Source: Stenotrophomonas rhizophila (GTDB taxonomy: Bacteria > Pseudomonadota > Gammaproteobacteria > Xanthomonadales > Xanthomonadaceae). From it: 64,000 nt of DNA. Positions within the stretch are counted from its first letter, which is position 1; each line of letters starts with the position of its first letter. The notes below the pieces were generated by a model. That model saw only the letters and a list, made by a program, of their open reading frames with translations. It did no database searches and was not told where the DNA came from. A program made the translations under genes and the position numbers. The stretch covers positions 3,212,755 to 3,276,754 of the forward strand of contig NZ_CP007597.1 of NCBI RefSeq assembly GCF_000661955.1, read 5' to 3'. This document shows positions 1 to 9,975 of this stretch, piece by piece.

Positions 1-433
1 AGCATGCCCAGCTCGGATCGATCCGCGCCAGCGTTTCCTCGCAGACCTCGATGCGCTCGGGCACCCAGCCGGGGCCGTCGATGTTGCCGTAACAGGCCGC
101 CAGGTCCTGGGTTACGCAGATCGACTGCGGGCACTCCACCGTGTCGGCACGGTGCGCGCGCTCGAACAGCGCCACGGCGTCACCCAGCGCCGACTCGCCT
201 TCCAGGCGGTTGCCGACGCGGTTGCGCATGTCCCAATGGCCGACGAACACGTCCAGCCACGGATTGCCCAGCGTTTTGCCCAACGCACGCGCTTCGGGCA
301 GCAAGGCGTCCACACGGTCCAGGCGCAGTTCGCAGACTTCGTCGGTCAAGCGCGTCAGCAGTTGTGCGCTCTGCGCCTGCCCGGCCTCGCCAAGATCGTC
401 CTGCAGTTTTTCCACCCAGTTCCAGATATCCAT
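1..433 (-). CDS. Hypothetical protein, 3' part cut off by the window edge
   Basis: An open frame runs from the ATG at 433 to the left edge without a stop, giving the first 144 residues of a longer protein. It starts MDIWNWVEKL and is mostly predicted helical, with Leu/Ala-rich stretches that could be tetratricopeptide-like repeats, followed by a Cys-containing part (CPQSICVTQDLAACYGN). I do not recognise the family. It begins 45 bp after the stop of the HSP90-like gene on the same strand, so the two are probably co-transcribed and may act together. Confidence 0.7.
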   Translation of the reverse strand, partial: MDIWNWVEKLQDDLGEAGQAQSAQLLTRLTDEVCELRLDRVDALLPEARALGKTLGNPWLDVFVGHWDMRNRVGNRLEGESALGDAVALFERAHRADTVECPQSICVTQDLAACYGNIDGPGWVPERIEVCEETLARIDPSWAC

Positions 434-478
434 GCGGTCGTGTCGTCCTGCAGTGCGTAATGATGAAGAAAGGGAATA

Positions 479-2335
479 TCAGCGCGCCTGCAGCATCTGC
501 TGCAAGGCATCGGCGATGTCGCCGAACGCGCGGTTGAGGTCGCTACTGGCCGCGCCGCCGTCCTGGGCGCGCCCCTGCGCGCTGACGATCACCTTCAGCG
601 AGCGCAGCAGGCGCGCGGCGGACGCGGCCTGCGGGTTGCCGGCGCGCATCGCCGCCAGCAACGCCTGCACGGCGGCGTTGTCCAGGTTGAGGTACAGGCG
701 CGAGGGTGCGCGCGCGACGATCCGGGCGGTGAACTGGCGCGCCAGCCGCAGCGCGGCCATTGATACACGCTTGTCGTTTTCGTCGTCTTCCAGGCGGCGT
801 TTCAGCTCGGCCTCGCGGTCGGGCACCACCACCACCGGCAGTTCGGCCGGGCTGAAATGCGCCGGCAACAATTGCTCACCGTCGCCCAGGTGGGTCTGCA
901 GCCACTCCATGTCCGCCTCGGGCAGCGTATCGGTGCGGAACAGCGCGCGGTTGCCTTGTTCGGTGCCCAGCTCCACCAGCCGCATGCCCTTGGCCTGGGT
1001 CCAGCGGCGCAGGAACGGCACCACCGCGTAACGGTTGCCATGCGCCACCGGCACGCCCATCGCGCGGAACAGCATTTCCTCGAAACCGCCGCCGTTGTCC
1101 AGGATCACGTGGACCGCACCGCGCGAGGGCAGTTCGCTTGCCTTGATGTCGCCCTGCGAGCTTGGCACGCGCACGTGTTCGAGCAGCAACTGGAACAGGC
1201 GGTCATCGCACAGCGAGGCACCCAGCAGCGCTTCGTTGTGCCGCACCAGGATGCGTCGCCAGGCCTCCGGCTGCTGCCGTGCGATCTCCACCAGCCCATC
1301 GATGAGCGCCTCGCCCAATGCGTGCTGGACTGCGCTGTAGGTTTCATCGCGCTGCAGGTCCTCGCGGCTGGCGGTAGGCGTCAACCGGCTGGATTCGATG
1401 ACACCACCGATGAAACCGGCCCAGGGCGGCAGCAGGTCGCGTGCGTCGTCGTCGAGCAGCATGCCGCGCACGAACACCGAGAGATTGCGGTTGTCGCTGG
1501 TGCCGTAGGTGGCGCCGTCCTGTACCCAGAGCAGGCCCACCGCATCGCTGCCGCCATCGGCGCGCAGCGGCATGCAGGCGATCGGCTCGAAGCTGCGCTC
1601 GAAGTGCGCGGCGAACTCCAGGCCGCGGCGCTGCGCCTGCAGCGGGTGCATGACCACGCCGGCCTGCGGGCGCCACGGCGGCGGCTCGGGGTTGATCGCG
1701 CGCGCATCCTGGCCGATGTGGATCGGCTCGCCCAGCAGCGCGCAATAGCGGCCGAGGATATCGCGCAGGTTCTGCTCCTGCGCCAGGTGCACGTAACTGC
1801 CATGCAGTTCCAGCACCACTTCGGTGCCGACCGCGCGTGCCGGCATCGGGGACACCGTGTACTGCTCGGCGTTGCTGGAGACATAGCAGTGGCCCAGCAT
1901 CGGCTGCTGGTAGGAGGTGGTGCGCACGGTCACCCGGCGCGCCAGCACGAACGCGGACAGGAAGCCCAACCCGAACATGCCGATCAGGCCTTCGTCGTCC
2001 TCGCCGGCCTGGCGCAGGCCACGGGTATAGCCCACGCCAACCGTGGCCAGGTAATCGTGGATTTCCTGCTGGGTCAGCCCGGCGCCGGTATCGACGATGC
2101 GCACGATGCCGCTGACCGCATCGCCGTGCACCTCGATCCGGCCCGGCTCCTGCCAGTCGGCCTGTTCCAGGCGCCGTCGCACCAGCGAATCGTGCGCGTT
2201 CTGCACCAGTTCGCGCAGTGCCACCACCGGGGTGGAATACAGATGCTTGCCAAGGACAGTCATCAATCCGTTGAGGTCGACACCCGCGCGACGGATCTCG
2301 CTGGCGCCCTGTACATCCAGGGGAGTCTCTTGCAT
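479..2335 (-). CDS. HSP90-family (HtpG-like) ATPase
   Basis: A 618-residue GHKL ATPase of the HSP90 superfamily. The N-terminal ATP-binding fold shows the N box LRELVQNAHDS (about residues 41-51), the G1 motif DTGAGLT and the G2 motif GMFGLGFLSAFV, all equivalent to those in HtpG. The rest is much less like HtpG, the C-terminal third is Ala/Leu-rich, and length is close to HtpG (about 620-630). Such divergent homologues are often annotated 'HSP90 family protein' and are distinct from the housekeeping chaperone. It probably binds and hydrolyses ATP in the cytoplasm; its client is unknown. The unidentified gene 45 bp downstream is the obvious candidate partner. Start ATG at 2335. Confidence 0.85.
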   Translation of the reverse strand: MQETPLDVQGASEIRRAGVDLNGLMTVLGKHLYSTPVVALRELVQNAHDSLVRRRLEQADWQEPGRIEVHGDAVSGIVRIVDTGAGLTQQEIHDYLATVGVGYTRGLRQAGEDDEGLIGMFGLGFLSAFVLARRVTVRTTSYQQPMLGHCYVSSNAEQYTVSPMPARAVGTEVVLELHGSYVHLAQEQNLRDILGRYCALLGEPIHIGQDARAINPEPPPWRPQAGVVMHPLQAQRRGLEFAAHFERSFEPIACMPLRADGGSDAVGLLWVQDGATYGTSDNRNLSVFVRGMLLDDDARDLLPPWAGFIGGVIESSRLTPTASREDLQRDETYSAVQHALGEALIDGLVEIARQQPEAWRRILVRHNEALLGASLCDDRLFQLLLEHVRVPSSQGDIKASELPSRGAVHVILDNGGGFEEMLFRAMGVPVAHGNRYAVVPFLRRWTQAKGMRLVELGTEQGNRALFRTDTLPEADMEWLQTHLGDGEQLLPAHFSPAELPVVVVPDREAELKRRLEDDENDKRVSMAALRLARQFTARIVARAPSRLYLNLDNAAVQALLAAMRAGNPQAASAARLLRSLKVIVSAQGRAQDGGAASSDLNRAFGDIADALQQMLQAR

Positions 2336-2462
2336 GGAATCGTTTTCTCTGGCGGGCGCACCCCGGCCGGGATACGCGCTGGAACGAGGATTTCAGGGGA
2401 GGAAAACTAGCACAGCCCGGCCGCGCATTGCCTGCGCGGCGGGTGCCTCGGAAACACCGCGT

Positions 2463-3845
2463 TCAGATCGCCTCGATCGCCTCGGACAGCCGCTCCACCG
2501 CGATCACCTCCATGCCCTTCACGCTGCCGGTCTTGGGCGCGTTGGCCTTGGGCACGATCGCGCGCTTGAACCCATGGGTGGCCGCTTCGCGCAGACGATC
2601 TTCGCCGTTGGGCACCGGGCGGATCTCGCCCGACAGGCCGACCTCGCCAAAGGCAATGGTCTTCTCGGCCAGCGGCCGGTCCTGCAGCGAGGACAGCACT
2701 GCCAGCAGCACCGGCAGATCCACGGCGGTTTCCTGCACCCGGATGCCCCCCACCACGTTCACGAACACGTCCTGGTCGCCGGTGAGCACGCCGCCGTGAC
2801 GGTGCAGCACCGCCAGCAGCATCGCCAGCCGGTTCTGCTCCAGCCCCACCGCGACGCGGCGCGGGTTGGACAACGGCGAGGTGTCCACCAGCGCCTGCAC
2901 TTCCACCAGCAGGGGCCGGGTGCCCTCGCGGGTGACCATCACGCAGCTGCCGGGCTGCTGGGTGCTGCCGCCGGACAGGAAGATCGCCGACGGGTTGGAG
3001 ACTTCCTTCAGGCCCTTCTCGCCCATCGCGAACACGCCCAGTTCGTTGACCGCCCCGAAGCGGTTCTTGAACGCGCGCAGCAGGCGGAAGCGGCTGCCGC
3101 TCTCGCCTTCGAAGTACAGCACCGCATCGACCATGTGCTCGAGCACGCGCGGCCCGGCGATACCACCTTCCTTGGTGACATGGCCGACCAGGAACACGGC
3201 GGTGCCGGTTTCCTTGGCGAAGCGCACCAGCCGCGCGGCGCTCTCGCGGACCTGGCTGACCGAGCCGGGCGCGGCGGTCAGCGATTCGGTCCACAGGGTC
3301 TGGATGGAGTCGGCCACGATCAGCTTCGGCCGGGCCACGCTGGCGTGCTGCAGGATCGCTTCCACCTGGGTTTCGGCCAGTGCGTTGACGTTGTCCAGCG
3401 GCAGATCCAGCCGCACCGCACGGCCGGCGACCTGCGACAGCGATTCCTCGCCGGTGATGTACAGCACCGGCAGGGTGGCGGCCATCTTCGCCACCGCCTG
3501 CAGCAGCAGCGTGGACTTGCCGATGCCCGGGTCACCGCCGACCAGGATCACCGCGCCCTCCACCAGGCCACCACCGAGCACGCGATCGAACTCGCCGATG
3601 CAGGTACTCACCCGCAGGTGTTCGGTCTGCTGCACGTCCTTGAGCGCCATGATCTTGGGCGCGTCGACCTTGCCCGCCCAGCCCGAGCGGCGCGACGCCG
3701 GCGAGGCCTTGCCGGCGGGGGTCGCGCTTTCCAGGGTGATCTCGGTCAGCACGTTCCAGACCCCGCACTCGCTGCACTGGCCCTGCCACTTGCTGTATTC
3801 GGCGCCACATTCACTGCAGACGTACGCGGTGAGTCGCTTGGCCAT
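2463..3845 (-). CDS. radA: DNA repair protein RadA
   Basis: RadA (Sms) is a RecA-like ATPase and helicase that helps branch migration during recombinational repair. The 460-residue product has the N-terminal four-cysteine zinc motif (CSECG...CSECG, residues 10-29), a Walker A GGDPGIGKSTLL, the RadA signature KNRFGAVNELG and a C-terminal Lon-protease-like domain. An open frame extends upstream to 4007, but the ATG at 3845 gives the family N-terminus MAKRLTAYVCSECG. It is transcribed divergently from the MHYT-GGDEF-EAL gene; the two starts are 151 bp apart. Confidence 0.97.
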   Translation of the reverse strand: MAKRLTAYVCSECGAEYSKWQGQCSECGVWNVLTEITLESATPAGKASPASRRSGWAGKVDAPKIMALKDVQQTEHLRVSTCIGEFDRVLGGGLVEGAVILVGGDPGIGKSTLLLQAVAKMAATLPVLYITGEESLSQVAGRAVRLDLPLDNVNALAETQVEAILQHASVARPKLIVADSIQTLWTESLTAAPGSVSQVRESAARLVRFAKETGTAVFLVGHVTKEGGIAGPRVLEHMVDAVLYFEGESGSRFRLLRAFKNRFGAVNELGVFAMGEKGLKEVSNPSAIFLSGGSTQQPGSCVMVTREGTRPLLVEVQALVDTSPLSNPRRVAVGLEQNRLAMLLAVLHRHGGVLTGDQDVFVNVVGGIRVQETAVDLPVLLAVLSSLQDRPLAEKTIAFGEVGLSGEIRPVPNGEDRLREAATHGFKRAIVPKANAPKTGSVKGMEVIAVERLSEAIEAI

Positions 3846-3996
3846 GTCCACTTCCACTTCATCGGTTGTCGGGCAGGATAGCCGAGCCGCGTCGCAGCAA
3901 CCGAGACGCCGCCTCACCCCCATCGCTAAAGATCCTCCCGGCGATGCCGATACCACAGCGGGCGACTGCCCCTTCCGTTCTTTTCCAGGCTTTTCC

Positions 3997-6060
3997 ATGA
4001 CCGGCACCTACAGCCAGAGTCTTGTCGTGTTCTCGCTGCTGGTCGCCATCCTCGCCTCGTACACCGCGCTGGACATGGCCGGCCGGCTGGCCAGCACCCA
4101 GGGGCGGGTCGCCCGCTGGTGGCTGGCCGGCGGCGCCGGTGCGATGGGGCTGGGCATCTGGTCGATGCACTTCATCGGCATGCTGGCCTTCCACCTGCCG
4201 ATCCCGGTGGGCTACGACCTGGGCATCACCCTGTTCTCGCTGGCGGTATCGGTGGGCGCGTCGGCCTACGCGCTGTGGCTGGTCTCGCGCCCGGCACTGC
4301 CGTGGGCGCGGCTGTGCGCCGGTGCGGTACTGATGGGCCTGGGCATCGCGGCCATGCATTACCTGGGCATGGCCGCACTGCAGATGCAGCCGGGCATCGA
4401 GTACGACCCGTTCTGGTTCACGCTGTCGCTGCTGATTGCCGTGGTTGCGGCCGGTGCAGCCCTCTGGATCGCCTTCCGGCTGCGGCTGGAACAGCGCCGT
4501 GCACTGCTGCTGCGTGGCATGGCCTCGGTGGTGATGGGGCTGGCCATCGTGGGCATGCACTACACCGGCATGGCGGCGGCGAACTTCCCCGCCGGCAGCA
4601 TCTGCGGCGCGGTGATCGGCGACGGGCTGGACAGCAAGTGGCTGGCAGTGCTGGTCATCGTGACCACCCTGGCCACGCTCGGCATCGCCCTGCTGGCCTC
4701 GGTGTTCGACCGCCAGATGCGCACCCGCACCGGCCTGCTGGCCGATTCACTGGCCCACGCCAACGAGAAGCTGCTGCAGGCTGCCCTGCACGACCCCCTG
4801 ACCCAGCTGCCCAACCGCATGCTGCTGCAGGACCGCATCGAACAGGCCATCGAAAAGGCGCAGCGGCGGCAGTTCAGCTTTGCGGTGATGTTCTGCGACC
4901 TGGACGGCTTCAAGGCCATCAACGATGCCTACGGCCACCAGCTTGGCGACAAGCTGCTGATCCAGATGAGCGAGCGCGTAAGTGCATTGCTGCGCAGCCA
5001 CGACACGTTCGCGCGGCTGGGCGGGGATGAGTTCGTGATCGTGTTCCAGGTGGACGATCCCGAAGATGCCGCCGTGGTTGCCGAACGCATCATCGCCTGC
5101 GTGGCCGAGCCGTTCCTCATCGATGCGCTGGAACTGCAGGTCACCGCCAGCCTGGGCATCGCGCTGTACCCGGCCGATGCCACCGACGAGCGGGCGCTGA
5201 TGGCCCATGCCGACGCGGCGATGTACCACACCAAGGATTCGGGCCGGAACGGCTATACCTTCTTCACCGAATCGATGCATGTCAGCGCCAACCGCCAGCT
5301 CAAGCTGCTGCAGGAACTGCGCCGTGCCATCCAGCGCGACGAACTGGTGCTGCACTACCAGCCCAAATTCCCGGCCAATGGCCAGGCCCTGATTGGCGCC
5401 GAAGCCCTGGTGCGCTGGCAGCACCCGGAGCTGGGCCTGCTCAGTCCGGACAGCTTCATTCCGGTGGCCGAACGCAGCGGGTTGATCCTGCCGCTGGGCG
5501 ACTGGGTGCTGGACCGGGCCTGCGCGCAGCTGCGGCAGTGGCACGATGCCGGCCACCCGGACTGGTCGATGGCCGTGAACCTGTCGCCGCTGCAGTTCGC
5601 CTCAAGTTCCCTGCTGGAAACGGTGCGGCGCACGCTGGAAAAGCACGCCCTGAACCCGCGCCACCTGACCCTGGAAGTCACCGAAACCACCGCCATGAAG
5701 GACGTGGAAGCCAGCCTGCAGATCCTGCATGGCCTGACCGACATGGGCGTGAACATCTCCATCGACGATTTCGGCACGGGCTATTCCAGCCTGCTCTACC
5801 TCAAGCGCATGCCGGCCACGGAACTGAAGATCGACCGTGCGTTCGTGCGCGACCTGGAAGACAACGCCGAAGACGCCGCGATCGTGTCCTCGATCATCGC
5901 GCTGGGGCGTTCGCTGCAGCTGCAGATCGTCGCCGAAGGCGTGGAGACCGATGGCCAGCGCCAGTACCTGAGCGACCTCGGTTGCGACATGCTGCAGGGA
6001 TACCACCTGGGTCGGCCGGTGGCCGCCGACGCGTTCCTGCGCCTGGCACAGGCGGCGTAG
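3997..6060 (+). CDS. MHYT-GGDEF-EAL cyclic-di-GMP signalling protein
   Basis: A 687-residue inner-membrane protein. The first about 240 residues form the seven-helix MHYT sensor, with the diagnostic MHFIGM, MHYLGM and MHYTGM motifs; in this family the domain is proposed to sense oxygen, CO or NO through bound metal. A GGDEF domain follows with intact LGGDEF and an RxxD inhibitory site (RSHD, five residues upstream), then an EAL domain with EALVRW and DDFGTGYSS. Both catalytic signatures look intact, so it could make and/or degrade cyclic di-GMP. Start ATG at 3997; a longer open frame upstream overlaps radA and is not expected to be used. The cytochrome bo operon lies beyond the downstream repeats. 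Confidence 0.94.
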   Translation: MTGTYSQSLVVFSLLVAILASYTALDMAGRLASTQGRVARWWLAGGAGAMGLGIWSMHFIGMLAFHLPIPVGYDLGITLFSLAVSVGASAYALWLVSRPALPWARLCAGAVLMGLGIAAMHYLGMAALQMQPGIEYDPFWFTLSLLIAVVAAGAALWIAFRLRLEQRRALLLRGMASVVMGLAIVGMHYTGMAAANFPAGSICGAVIGDGLDSKWLAVLVIVTTLATLGIALLASVFDRQMRTRTGLLADSLAHANEKLLQAALHDPLTQLPNRMLLQDRIEQAIEKAQRRQFSFAVMFCDLDGFKAINDAYGHQLGDKLLIQMSERVSALLRSHDTFARLGGDEFVIVFQVDDPEDAAVVAERIIACVAEPFLIDALELQVTASLGIALYPADATDERALMAHADAAMYHTKDSGRNGYTFFTESMHVSANRQLKLLQELRRAIQRDELVLHYQPKFPANGQALIGAEALVRWQHPELGLLSPDSFIPVAERSGLILPLGDWVLDRACAQLRQWHDAGHPDWSMAVNLSPLQFASSSLLETVRRTLEKHALNPRHLTLEVTETTAMKDVEASLQILHGLTDMGVNISIDDFGTGYSSLLYLKRMPATELKIDRAFVRDLEDNAEDAAIVSSIIALGRSLQLQIVAEGVETDGQRQYLSDLGCDMLQGYHLGRPVAADAFLRLAQAA

Positions 6061-6082
6061 GAGACCGCACGCACCGCGTCCG

Positions 6083-6932
6083 CCGGTAGGGTCGAACCTT
6101 TGATCGACTGCCGGTAACGGTGCAACGTGCGGTGGCGACATGACCATTGAACGACGCAGGTCCTGCCCTACGATTGAACGATGCCGGCTCTGCGGTGACC
6201 GTGCGTGGCCGCGATGATTGCCATGCGTTCGTCGGGTGTGGACGGGATATCGGCGGTCGTTTGGGAACCGACCCTACCTCGGCGGGTGCCAGATTGCCGG
6301 TAGGGTCGAACCTTGGTCGACTGCCGGTAACGGTGCAACGCGCGGTGGCGACATGACCGTTGAACGACGCAGGCCCTTCCGTGCCATTGAACGCCGCAGG
6401 CCCTGCCCTTGCCGTGCCCGGCCGCGATGGTTGTCATGCGTTCGCCGGGCGCGGACGGGATATCGGCAGTCGTTTGGGAACCGACCCTACCTCGGCGGGT
6501 GCCAGATTGCCGGTAGGGTCGAACCTTGGTCGACTGCCGGTAACGGTGCAACGCGCGGTGGCGACATGATCGTTGAACGGCGCGGGCTCTGCCGTGCCAT
6601 TGAACGACGCCGGCTCTGCCGTTGCGGTGCGCGGCCGCGATGATTGTCATGCGTTCGCCGGGTGTGGACGGGATATCGGCAGTCGTTTGGGAACCGACCC
6701 TACCTCGGCGGGTGCCAGATTGCCGGTAGGGTCGAACCTTGGTCGACTGCCGGTAACGGTGCAACGTGCGGTGGCGACATGACCGTTGAACGGCGCAGGT
6801 CCTGCCCTACGATTGAACGATGCCGGCTCTGCGGTGACCGTGCGTGGCCGCGATAATTGCCATGCGTTCGTCGGGTGTGGACGGGATATCGGCAGTCGTT
6901 TGGGAACCGACCCCACCTCGGCGGGTGCCAGA
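6083..6932. repeat. Four tandem copies of a 213-bp repeat
   Basis: The block starting CCGGTAGGGTCGAACC begins at 6083, 6297, 6510 and 6723, giving a period of 213-214 bp; the last copy ends near 6932. Copies differ at scattered positions. Each unit holds a GTAG-type palindrome (GGTCGAACCTTGGTCGACTGCC), and each junction holds an inverted repeat CGACCCTACC/GGTAGGGTCG (for example 6269-6278 with 6299-6308). Because 213 is a multiple of three, the units also carry repeated 69-codon frames opening with TTG at 6147, 6360, 6573 and 6786; no ribosome-binding site precedes them and I do not call them genes. The array fills the gap between the MHYT gene and the cyo terminator. Confidence 0.92.
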
Positions 6933-6935
6933 CGC

Positions 6936-6963
6936 AGAAAGGCCGCCCGAAGGCGGCCTTTCT
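6936..6963 (-). terminator. Terminator of the cyo operon
   Basis: The inverted repeat AAAGGCCGCC/GGCGGCCTTT around a short CGAA-type loop lies 25 bp beyond the cyoD stop. In the minus-strand direction it is followed by a short T-run (TTTCTGC), consistent with Rho-independent termination. Confidence 0.75.
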
Positions 6964-6987
6964 CCGTGCAGCAACGTCGCGAGGACG

Positions 6988-7332
6988 TCAGTGCATCATG
7001 TGCACGTTCATGTTGTGCATGACCCACAGCGAGCCGGCGACGATGATGCCGATCACCACCACGGTGAAGGCCGCCGCGCTGACGTTCCAGCGCTGCTCCG
7101 ACGAGCGGTTCAAGTGCAGGAAGAACACCAGGTGCACCAGGATCTGCAGCACCGCGGCGATCACGATGATCACGCCGGTGGTGAAGGTCGGCAGGTTGCC
7201 GTGCATCACCAGCCAGAACGGGATGATCGTCAGGATCGCGGCCAGCGCGAAGCCGACCAGGTACGACTTGACGCTGCCGTGGCTTTCGCCGCCGGCACCA
7301 TGGTCGTGTGCGTGGTTGTCGTGTGCGGACAT
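6988..7332 (-). CDS. cyoD: Cytochrome bo3 quinol oxidase subunit IV
   Basis: CyoD is the small membrane subunit of the ubiquinol oxidase. The 114-residue protein has a His-rich N-terminus ([12 protein letters not shown]) and three hydrophobic helices (about residues 25-45, 50-72, 85-107), matching the family. A longer open frame reaches 7482 but would overlap cyoC; the ATG at 7332 overlaps the cyoC stop by one base (TAATG) and is preferred. It is the last gene of the operon. No cyoE (haem O synthase) follows: the terminator and repeat array come next, so haem O synthase must be encoded elsewhere. Confidence 0.93.
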   Translation of the reverse strand: MSAHDNHAHDHGAGGESHGSVKSYLVGFALAAILTIIPFWLVMHGNLPTFTTGVIIVIAAVLQILVHLVFFLHLNRSSEQRWNVSAAAFTVVVIGIIVAGSLWVMHNMNVHMMH

Positions 7333-7973
7333 TACAGCGCTCCCTTCAGGTAGACGACGGAGAACACGCCGATCCAGATCAGGTCCAGGAAGTGCCAGAA
7401 CAGGCTCAGGCACGCCATACGGGTCTTGTTGGTCGGGGTCAGGCCGTTCTGCTTGATCTGGATGAACATGATCAGCAGCCACAGCAGACCGGCACTGACG
7501 TGCAGGCCGTGGGTGCCCACCAGCGCGAAGAACGCCGACAGGAACGCACTGTGGTCCGGACCGAAGCCCTCATGGATGAGGTGGTTGAACTCCCACACTT
7601 CCATGACCATGAAGCCGAAGCCCAACAGCCAGGTCAGGCCCAGCCAGAGGTACATCTGGCCCACCTTGTGCTTGTGCAGGGCAATCATGCCCAGGCCGAA
7701 GGTCAGCGAAGAGACCAGCAGCAGCGTGGTTTCCCAGGCAACGAAGGTCAGGTCGAACAGATCCTTCGGGCCCGGGCCACCGTTGGTGCCACCGGACAAC
7801 ACGATGTAGGTGGCAAACAGGCTGGCGAAGATGAGGCAGTCGCTCATCAGGTACACCCAGAAACCGAAGACGGTATTGCCGCCGGTGTCGTGGTGCTCGT
7901 GATCATCATGGCCGTGGGCCGCCGCGTGCGCGGCGTGCCCATGGTTCATGGCGTTGGAGGTAGTGCTGCTCAT
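7332..7973 (-). CDS. cyoC: Cytochrome bo3 quinol oxidase subunit III
   Basis: CyoC, 213 residues, belongs to the haem-copper oxidase subunit III family and supports assembly and stability of the proton-pumping complex. The N-terminus is His-rich (residues 10-32), followed by five hydrophobic helices. Recognisable family segments include the [19 protein letters not shown] helix and the [14 protein letters not shown] stretch. It overlaps cyoB by four bases (ATGA) and cyoD by one base, showing translational coupling along the operon. Confidence 0.95.
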   Translation of the reverse strand: MSSTTSNAMNHGHAAHAAAHGHDDHEHHDTGGNTVFGFWVYLMSDCLIFASLFATYIVLSGGTNGGPGPKDLFDLTFVAWETTLLLVSSLTFGLGMIALHKHKVGQMYLWLGLTWLLGFGFMVMEVWEFNHLIHEGFGPDHSAFLSAFFALVGTHGLHVSAGLLWLLIMFIQIKQNGLTPTNKTRMACLSLFWHFLDLIWIGVFSVVYLKGAL

Positions 7974-9973
7974 GCCTTCAGCTCCGCTTTCACCAGGCCC
8001 TGCGCCACCAGGTGGCGACGGTGCTCATTTTCGATGCGCTCCACTTCGGCGGCGGGCACGTAGTAATCGGTGTCCTTGTCGAAGGTGCGCCAGATGAAGG
8101 TACCGATCATGCCGACGATGCCGACGATGGCCAGCCACCAGATGTGCCAGATCATCGCAAAGCCCAGGACCAGGCTGAAGGCACCGATCACCACGCCCGT
8201 GCCGGTGTTGCGCGGCATGTGGATGTCGGTGTACTTGGCCGGGCGCTCCCACGCTTCACCACGCTGCTTGCGTTCCCAGAACTCGTCCAGCTCGGTAACG
8301 CGCGGCAGCGAGCCGAAGTTGTAGAACGACGGCGGCGAAGAGGTTTCCCACTCCAGCGTACGTGCATCCCACGGGTCGCCGGTCAGGTCGGCGGTCTTCT
8401 TGCGGTCGCGGATCGACACGGCGATCTGGATCACCTGGCACAGGATGCCGGCGCCGATGATGAACGCACCGAACATCGCAATCACCAGCAGCGGCTGGTA
8501 TTCCGGGTTCGGGTAGCTCTGCATGCGGCGGGTCATGCCCATGAAGCCCAGGATGTACAGCGGCATGAAGGCCACGTAGAAGCCGATGAACCAGCACCAG
8601 AACGCGCGCTTGCCCCAGGTTTCATTGAGGCGGAAGCCGAACATCTTCGGCCACCAGTAGGTGATACCGGCAAACATGCCGAACACCACGCCGCCGATGA
8701 TGACGTTGTGGAAGTGGGCGATCAGGAACAGGCTGTTGTGCAGCACGAAGTCGATGGCCGGAATCGCCAGCATCACGCCGGTCATGCCGCCGATGGTGAA
8801 GGTGACCATGAAGCCGATGGTCCACAGCACGGGCGTGGTGAACTGCACGCGACCGCGGAACATGGTGAACAGCCAGTTGAAGATCTTCACGCCGGTGGGA
8901 ATGGAGATGATCATCGTCGTTATGCCGAAGAAGGCATTGACGTTGGCACCCGAGCCCATGGTGAAGAAGTGGTGCAGCCACACGATGAACGACAGAACGC
9001 CGATGCAGGCGGTGGCGTAGACCATGCCCTTGTAGCCGAACAGCGCCTTGCGCGAGAACGTGGCGATGACCTCGGAGAACACGCCGAAGGCCGGCAGCAC
9101 CAGGATATAGACTTCCGGGTGACCCCAGATCCAGATCAGGTTGATGTACAGCATGGCGTTGCCGCCACCGTCATTGGTGAAGAAGTGCGTGCCCAGGTAA
9201 CGGTCCAGGGTCAACAGCACCAGGGTGACGGTCAGCACCGGGAAGGCAGCGATGATCAGTACGTTGGTGACCAGCGCGGTCCAGGTGAACACCGGCATGT
9301 GCATCAGCTTCATGCCCGGGGTACGCATCTTCAAGATGGTGATGAAGAAGTTGATGCCGCTCAGCGTGGTACCCAGGCCTGCTACCTGCAGGCCCCAGAT
9401 GTAGTAGTCGACACCTACCCCTGGACTGTATTCCTTGCCCGACAACGGCGGGAAGGCCAGCCAACCGGTCTGCGCGAACTCACCGACGCCCAGCGAGATC
9501 ATCACCAGGCCCGCGCCCGCCACGAACAGCCAGAAGCTGAGCGAGTTGACGAACGGGAAGGCCACGTCGCGTGCGCCGATCTGCAGCGGCACGACAACGT
9601 TCATCAGGCCGGTGATCAGCGGCATCGCCACGAAGAAGATCATGATCACGCCGTGGGCGGTGAAGATCTGGTCGTAGTGATGCGGGGGCAGAATGCCTTC
9701 ATTACCGCCGGCAGCCATGGCCTGCTGCACACGCATCATGATCGCGTCGGCGAAGCCGCGCAGCAGCATGACGAAGGCGATGACCAGGTACATCACGCCG
9801 ATCTTCTTGTGGTCCACCGAGGTGAACCACTCTTTCCAGAGATAGCCCCACAGCTTGAACTTGGTGATCAGGGCCAGCACCAGCAGGCCACCGATACCAG
9901 CACCGATCAACGTGGTGATGATGATCGGATCGTGCGGGATGTCGGCAAATGTCAGTTTACCCAACAGATTCAT
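7970..9973 (-). CDS. cyoB: Cytochrome bo3 quinol oxidase subunit I
   Basis: The catalytic subunit, 667 residues (E. coli CyoB about 663), with about 15 membrane helices. Ligand motifs are intact: the haem b histidine in [15 protein letters not shown], the CuB histidine and cross-linked tyrosine in HPEVYI, the CuB pair in WLHHFF, and the haem o3/b pair in [10 protein letters not shown]. It oxidises ubiquinol, reduces oxygen to water and pumps protons across the inner membrane. It begins 2 bp after the cyoA stop and overlaps cyoC by four bases. Confidence 0.97.
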   Translation of the reverse strand: MNLLGKLTFADIPHDPIIITTLIGAGIGGLLVLALITKFKLWGYLWKEWFTSVDHKKIGVMYLVIAFVMLLRGFADAIMMRVQQAMAAGGNEGILPPHHYDQIFTAHGVIMIFFVAMPLITGLMNVVVPLQIGARDVAFPFVNSLSFWLFVAGAGLVMISLGVGEFAQTGWLAFPPLSGKEYSPGVGVDYYIWGLQVAGLGTTLSGINFFITILKMRTPGMKLMHMPVFTWTALVTNVLIIAAFPVLTVTLVLLTLDRYLGTHFFTNDGGGNAMLYINLIWIWGHPEVYILVLPAFGVFSEVIATFSRKALFGYKGMVYATACIGVLSFIVWLHHFFTMGSGANVNAFFGITTMIISIPTGVKIFNWLFTMFRGRVQFTTPVLWTIGFMVTFTIGGMTGVMLAIPAIDFVLHNSLFLIAHFHNVIIGGVVFGMFAGITYWWPKMFGFRLNETWGKRAFWCWFIGFYVAFMPLYILGFMGMTRRMQSYPNPEYQPLLVIAMFGAFIIGAGILCQVIQIAVSIRDRKKTADLTGDPWDARTLEWETSSPPSFYNFGSLPRVTELDEFWERKQRGEAWERPAKYTDIHMPRNTGTGVVIGAFSLVLGFAMIWHIWWLAIVGIVGMIGTFIWRTFDKDTDYYVPAAEVERIENEHRRHLVAQGLVKAELKA

Positions 9974-9975
9974 GC

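Noticed and set aside
6147-6992. Recurring 69-codon TTG-started frames in the 213-bp repeats
   Set aside because: No ribosome-binding site, the frames exist because the period is divisible by three, and the other strand is equally open.
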